From Dermanyssus gallinae (lineage: Eukaryota > Arthropoda > Arachnida > Mesostigmata > Dermanyssidae), in assembly GCA_003439945.1 (NCBI GenBank), contig QVRM01006824.1:248001-312000 (forward strand): 64,000 nucleotides of DNA. Reading direction: 5' to 3'. Under the pieces are notes generated by a model, which had not been told where the DNA came from, searched no databases, and saw only the letters and a list, made by a program, of their open reading frames with translations. Below are positions 25,101-33,200 of the stretch, piece after piece. Every line of letters starts with the position of its first letter. Position 1 is the stretch's first letter. Both the position numbers and the translations under genes were made by a program.

Positions 25101-27251
25101 TGGCGAACTGTCGAGCCTCACAAAGACAAGTTCGAGGAGTTCCGCGACGTCGTCAACTTGGACGACGTCAGCAAGTCGACCACCATCAAAGAGTTCGACG
25201 AGCGCTTTACATCGAAAATGTTCGGCTTTCAATCGGTCGATCATTACTACGATGCGGCTACGCTTAGTCACAAAATTCGGCAAACGCGCGTTCCGACGTT
25301 ATGCGTCTGCGCAGCCGATGACATGTTTCAGCCGGCCGATGCGCTGCCGGTGAACGCGGCCGAGGAAAACGCCAACCTCGCGTTTGTCATCACGGCCCGA
25401 GGTGGCCACATTGGCTTCATGGAGGGCGTCTTGCCACTTCTGCCGTTCTTCTCAGAGCGGCTCTATGAGCAGTTCGTCAGGTCGATGATTGTCAGCATTG
25501 CCAATGGCGTATTCAACAAGCGGAGCTAACTCGCTATGCAAGCGAGCGAGTGCCTGTAGATGTGTGTGTATGTGTGTGGTCTTCTTATACAGACGCTTAT
25601 ATACACACTCGTACGTACGGCGGCGGCAGTTCGTGTCAGAAGCTGTGTCCGATGTGCTCGACTAGTTTCTCTCGAGCAGAGGTCTATCATCTAGCTACCA
25701 CCTGTCCGCAGCACCTACGTGTCATCATGTCATCATCAATCTTCGGCTATGATCGTGCTGACCGACCGTGATGATGGACGTATCCAATCAAGTCATTGAC
25801 GGAGATACAGACGTGCACCTGTGCCATCATGCCACTATGTCATCGGGTGGATGTTAATGAAGCACCGGCTCAGCTAGGCTGCCGCTCAAGTCGTAGATTT
25901 GCGTTGCGTCGCAAGGGCACCACGTGCAAAGATTACTGACCAACACACACACACACACGCTACATAGACAATGCTACTTTTAGCTGCTTTTAATGCCGAC
26001 TACGAGATATATCTTGCTCAGTAACTGTAGTATAGTTATTTGTATTATTATTGGTAATGGGTAAACGCTAACAACTTACGTAGCTGAGATGACGTGCCAG
26101 AGAGAAGGCGACAGTGTGCAATCATTAAACTCAAGGTTAAGGTACAAAACGAAGCAGTGGTGTTTCAAATTTAACAGCGATTTCAAATTCAATTGATTAA
26201 GTGATGGCTCGCTGCACAGCAAACTACTGTTACCACGAGCAAATCAGATTCAATGTAAAAAAATGCCCGCTTGTCTACTCCACTGCGCTGCGCTATAATG
26301 GTGCTATCGTTTGGTGACTTTATATTGTCGTAGTGTTGTATAGTATAACAGCATCTTAGATAACATACAGCTGTACTTAAATAATGGTGTAGATAAAGAA
26401 GCTGCTTGAAAAGTTACATCCAAATGTGCCTGCAGTCTAGCGTAGTTTGAAGGACTCGACAGTACTATGATGTAATTTGTTTGTTAGGCTAGTTGCGTAG
26501 AGTACTTGGAGACTTGCTGAACAATGCGTTGCTGACACCGCGTATCGCTCAATGGTGGTGCAACGATGCGCTTTTCGATTGACATTGGAAGTAAGCGTTT
26601 TGGAGGGTTTTGATTCCACTACTTGCCCTGATATGATCGGCCATTTAACGTGATGAATTAGTTTTACAGCCAGTATTGCAGGTGTTCTTTCTAGTGCTCA
26701 TTTTCGTTTAGAATCAGGGGATTACTGCAGCCGTAAGGAATTATATTAACTATCAGGGCTAGTACATTTCCGTGCTAGAAGGGGAAGAACTTAGTTTTGG
26801 CTTACCTACCTACTAAGTAGAACTGGGATACACACCTTTCGCATAGTCATGATGAGACACGATGTCTTACGGATTAATTTATCGGCTGATACAGTGAGTA
26901 CACAGTAACTGGCATTGTTCTGTAATGTTTCAAGTCATTACGGGGACCAGCAGACCTTTTAGTCGTCTACACAAGCACCCACCATTACCGAATGCAAGTG
27001 CATGTGTGCAGTTTTTGGTTGTCCTTATGAAAAGGATAAAAACACAATCTAATTTTAATCCGAGGTACTGTTTGTAGACAGGGGCTTTTGCGCATATACT
27101 GCGAGCCTTGATGTGAGTATCGATCACTGGATATTCGGTGTTATCATCAGAACGTAAATAAGATCAAAATTAAATGAGTTAGCGCGAACTAAGTATCAGT
27201 GGGTCCTTGTATCTTGTTCAAGTCATCTTAGTTGGAAAGAGCAGGAAAGGA

Positions 27252-27297
<46 letters not shown>

Positions 27298-28188
27298 AGT
27301 TAACTTAGTCGAGCGTAGCAATCATCCGATTTCCTCTGGTCTTTTGTCATTCGATGGCGAGAGATGATTGCCATACTTTTTGGCTGCTATTGTCAATTTA
27401 TTGCCGTTTGCTTCGGTAGATGTATTTTTATACGGGTAAAGTATAGTTGAAATGATCACTGGAGCATCCATTATTTATTTTGTAATATATTGGAGATTAG
27501 TTAAGTATACTTTTGTGATATATTAGACATTGGTGGTTTGGATATGTTCCGCTTGGTTAGTCTGTTTTCTTGTGTGGAAGGTTAGTCATGCCTGCTTTAG
27601 CTGCTCTAATCGAAGACATCCAGGGACGAGTCAAAAGTCATTACAGATTTTGTCACATATATACAAGAATACACACAATATTTATTGTGTGTATCGGAAC
27701 CACATAACGACTTATATATCATATATTCGATTATATATATAATATACCACTTTACAGTTTAACAAATGTAAATATATAATTATACGTTTATATACTTTCA
27801 AATGTGGAATAAGTTATTTGATTTATTTTGAGGCCTGGGGCCTGCAACGAGTGAGGGATGAAGAACATTCGCCCATGGAACACGCTGTGATCTCGGGCGT
27901 AAAGCAGTCATCAAAAATGTTTGCTGGTTGAACGTGATGGCACGTCGTAAAGTCATTATCGCTAGAGTGATGTGCACAAATTGCATGTGTATACGTACTG
28001 CATTAGTTCGCAATCGCTATATATTGTATATCATACTAATGATATTATAGTGTTACGCTACCACCCTTTGGGCTGTGTGGCTTAAGTTATAGCTAGGATA
28101 ATGAAAGGTAATAGCGATGTATGATAACATCAAAATAAACGTTTGTTTTTATTGCATTTATTGGTTGTTTTCTAATAATGCCACAGGG

Positions 28189-28226
<38 letters not shown>

Positions 28227-29424
28227 AGTAGTAAGTTTAGCTTTTAGAATGCACGCCCTGTTTGTTTATACTTCGTGACTGCCGATAAATGGCGTGCATG
28301 AAGTTACACAACGAATGTCGGCTGAATTCGAGTAAAAGCCGCAATGCGGACGTTAAGCAAACACTGCGAACAGCTATAGCTAGTTGCACATCTCATGTGT
28401 CTCTCATGTGTAGCCAAATACAGCTGAACAGATGCTCGCTGCTGCGGCTATTGTTGACCGAGAATTGCTTATCTCGATTAGTTTACGACCTTGTGCTGAC
28501 TAACCATCGATAATTACGGTAGACGGAGGCTTATTTTATTCTCCAAAAAATAATGCAGATGGGAGAACATGTGCTTTGTCATGAGAGAGCCCTTAGGCAT
28601 TTTAGTTTTGTTGCGTTCAACTACTTAGTCTGTTTACCTTTATGTTGCTAATCACAATGAAACTCACTGAAACTATATGGCCGTCCGAAAAACAGGTCTA
28701 TCTACTTATTTTACAACATATACTATATAGTCACTTGTCGTGTCAGCACCTTAGACGTTGTTGTGTTGCCGTTTCTCGATATGAGAATTTGCAATTGATT
28801 GGTTTTCGATTGCTTTATCAGTATCGCTTCGTCAACGAAATTTGTGGCTGTTTGGGTTGCCTATCTGTGGGTTCGTGTTCTGGCCAGCCAGAGGCCAACC
28901 ACTTAGGCGGCGAATTCAATAGCTATCGTATCTAAGGGGAGTTCCGGTGTAAGTAAGGCGCATTATAGTTTTCTTTCTTTCTTGGATATCTGCCAACGTT
29001 ATTTATATTTATATATATTTATATATTTATATACGGTATATAAGGCCGGCGGAACACATCTACGACTGCATGATTGTATATCATTCTATATGTAGGTATT
29101 GAGGTAAGTGAGATGATTAAAGATACGTATTTAGATCACTTGATCTGTTAATCATCGTGGTCACGGAAGTCTGCAATGGCGTTGATTTGTTCATTAGTTT
29201 TAAGTTTACTCATTGGGCCTACTCTACGCCTGCCAGGTAACCACTTCACACTGATCGGGTTATGCAAGTTAGAACAGAGTTGGTCGCCGGTCGTTCCGAT
29301 ATGACTCTTTCAATTTTCCCATACACATTGGTATTTCTTAATCCGTTAAGCTTATTCGTTAAGTTAAGTGACGTCATACTAGCGGGTGTTAACGGCTAGT
29401 CTACGGCAGATTCCTGTGAAGCAC

Positions 29425-29490
<66 letters not shown>

Positions 29491-30153
29491 TGTAGCCTGC
29501 TTTAACCAAGGCCTCTAAAGTTGGAAAGCGTTACATGGAGTAACGCAGCGGTCCACAGGCTCTTTCTAGCAATTTTATCAGCGTGGAGACGGGCGTCTGA
29601 CTCATGCAAATGATCGTGCTGTGTGTCAACGCCATTTTTAACATTTTCCCACTTCAGACTCTCGCCCGTTGTTGCCCCTAAATCACTAGTACTTTATCAA
29701 AAGAGTTAGCTTGTATGTAGGAAAGGAAGTTGTCCATACCGAAAGTTCTTTCAAAGGCAGCCAAGTATGTTCACAGTACAATTATTTTACCCTTGCCATT
29801 TCTGTGTCGACTTGCATTGCCTCGTAGCAACGTTATTGCGTCACATTCGAGGTACTTTCCGGTTTATTCAACGCGCATTAGACATTCCGGGCACCTCCTT
29901 CCTGCAAAAAACAGTAGGGGATGTGCAAAGGCATTGTTTTCCGCGCAAAAGTAATTGTTGGTAGATATCGCCCTATAGCTTACGTTCACACGTTTTAATA
30001 TGAATGTCAATATCCATCGTTCTCTCTCTCCATATATATATATATATATATTTGGAGAGAGAGAATTATGAAGGTTGACATTTAGATATATATGTCAATA
30101 TCCATCGTTCTCTCTCTGTATATATGGAGAGAGAGCGAATTATGGAAGTTGAC

Positions 30154-30189
<36 letters not shown>

Positions 30190-30194
30190 GTATA

Positions 30195-30237
<43 letters not shown>

Positions 30238-33200
30238 TTTTAATGCTCTGACGACAATTTTTAGACATTTGTGTTATCGGCTAAGATGCCAGTAGCGATA
30301 GTGGCTAAATGCACCCATCGTCATCGCGTTTTCGATGCTGGATTTATGTGTAATTTCTCCAACAGAGAAATTTAGCAGCAGGACAACTGACAACTAGGCC
30401 CAATGGAATTCGCCGGCAAGGCTGGGGTTTGAACTTGCGGTAGTCGGTCTGTTGATCATGGTTGCCATGGCAGCGCCCCGTTTCGAACGGTCAGCCGCCT
30501 AGGCCACCACCCCTATGTATATATACATACATCATGTACGTTTGCTAACAAAATGCAACGAGAAGATGGAACCATCATGTGGGGACGGATCAGGGGTACA
30601 TATAGGTCGCTTAGATTTCATGCAGGTCAAAAGGACAATGGAGGATTACAAAACCACGAGCAGATTGCTCGTGTTGGGATTTATGGCACAAAGAAATGTG
30701 TCACAAGTAGCAACGGCAAGTAATAAAGATTTACTTGCCGTAAACATACACATTTAATATGGTTTTTCATCAAATGTTTTGTGCGATGTTTATGGACTGC
30801 TTTAAAACCAATCGTCGTATTGTTTTTGTCGTCAAAATCAATCATCGTTTATTGCTGTCGTTGCTCTACGTGCTGATGCAGGCCGATGGAACGTTCGAAC
30901 AAAGGATTCAAGATGCTACAAGGAATGGGCTGGCGGGAAGGAGAGGGGCTCGGCAGATCAAATCAGGGCGGCGTTCAGCCCGTTGCCATTCAGGTACGCT
31001 ACATGTCATGATTACTTGCCTGTCGTATTACTATTAACAAATAGATCCAATATATATATAACTATTTCTAACATTATATCATTTTACTATGTACGAGCAG
31101 AAATTTCATTTTAGATTTACGGACAGTAGTTAACGAAAAATAAACGCCGCTTATTAAACATCATAAGAAATCTTATAGATTTCAATTTCATGACGGATGG
31201 ACTGCTTTAGAGCTACCGGCCTCACCAGCTCCGTTGCGCGGCGAGTTTGTGTCGAGCGTCTAACAGCAGCTCTTATAGAAACAGCAGCATCAACCGGAAC
31301 AACTCCTCTATACATCATAAATGCAAGCAAGGCAATGTTTACCCTGTTGATATTCCTTAGCGGCAAAAGCTTAAAGTCATGAAAACACTTACGAACCGAA
31401 TTGCTACGGCTCAAGTTAAAAACTGCCCTGATGGCATCATTCTCAATGGCTTCCGCCATATGAGGTATACCCCTATTGTGAATTCCCTAAGTAGAGATAC
31501 CATAACAAAGAATTGGCTCTAATAGCATATTATACACCATAAGAAATTCCTCAACAGGCTTTCCTAGTTCTCGTAGACAACGAATAGATGACATTACCGC
31601 ATAGCATTTAGGCGTAAGGACATCTAAGTGATAATGCCATCTAAGCGTCTCATGTAAAGTTGATCCCAGACATTTGATAGTAGGGGAGAGTGTCACTTCC
31701 GTTCCATTGAGCTTCGACATCTGAACCTGTGTAATCCTTTGGGCTGGGCGACACCATGAGTCCAGTTTTGGTTGCATTATCACCAGAATTTTTGAAACAC
31801 AAGCGTACTCCACTATACTTGCATCCTTCTATACGTCAGCTTGTATCGCAGGTGGTTGAATACGAAAAAGTAAGGTCGTATCATCAGCATAGACGGTGGC
31901 CCTACAGGACCTTCCTGATGCGATCGCTTCAATAATGAAGTTGATTAAATTTATAAACATTGACGGTCCTTAGGTTGACCCTTGCGGCGTCCCGATGTTT
32001 ACTCTTTCTAAAGGCGATTCAAAACGACCTACCTATACTGTCTGCTGCCACGTGTACGGTCTATTTTATGGCTGACTTTTAATCCACTCCAGCATTTACC
32101 TTGTCTAAATAGGAAACCATGCAAACCAATTTAAGAGAGGCCGGTCTGGGTCTCGAACCCAGGCCTCCCGAATGCAGGGCAAAGGCTTTGCCACTAAGCC
32201 ATCTTGCTCGGTATATGTATATATATTGTCACGCTTCCTGTGACGCTGCTGGCTTCAGTTGAAGATGAGTCGTCGGCCGACTTTTGCTGCTGTCGTTGTC
32301 GACAACAAGCAGAGACAACAGAGACAGAAGCAAGAGCCACTGACCCGCCGGCTGACAACGGCGAGACAACAACAAACCAGAGAGGACAATTGGCCTGCTC
32401 TTATTGGGCGGGCGGGGGCGGGCGGGGGCGTGGGGAGCGATGGGGAATTGTGGGGTAGAATTGTGTGTGTGGGGGGGGGAGGTGTGCGAGTCGGTTGGAC
32501 ACAGCCAGTAGTGGCACGAGTGAGTAGTGGTGGGGGCGGCGGCAGTAGCAGCAGCAAGCACATTTGAAATTTGCAGACAAAGCGTCACCAGGATTTTGCA
32601 CGTCGAGTCTGCGGCAGCGACCAATGGCAATTCAAAACAACCTACCTATACTGTCTACTGCCTCTCTACTAGGTGTGACCTAAACCAAGGCGCAACAGTG
32701 CTACCACAACCAAGCATTTCGAGCATATGCAAAACCAACAAATTATTTAGGCAGTTGAAGGCGGCAGTTGATTGTTTCGAAAAAATTAACGACCTACTGA
32801 TAGAGATGAGCGAGGGCTAATTCCGTTGAGCGTGCCTTACGAATGCCTTTCGAATCTAGACTTAACCTTTCCTTATATTTTGGAGAGGTAATCTACTAAA
32901 GAAATTGGACGGTAATGATCCGGATTTTTACGGTCGCCCCTATTTTAAAATAAGGGAACATTTGTGGACATTTTTAATCCAGCGAGAATGACACCAGCAG
33001 TCAGGAAACGGTTTGTAATATGCGCCAATGGACGAGCAAGAGTGACGGAGGACAGCTTTAGCAATCTGTCTGGGATTTCTGTAGTTCCATCTCCCCAGGA
33101 TGCCTTAGTGAATTCTAGCCATCTCTTTACCTCCGGCGTAGCTATTGGCAAAAAAGAGAATGATAGGTCGTACGAAGTTTACGTTTGTAGCGCAGGAAAC

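Noticed and set aside
28642..28935. 97-codon plus-strand frame in AGGF1 intron 8
   Set aside because: No recognisable domain and no splice context; length is within chance for this much sequence.
32131..32215. Functional tRNA gene
   Set aside because: D and T arms form, but the acceptor stem does not pair and the anticodon arm is mismatched; a SINE head is more likely.
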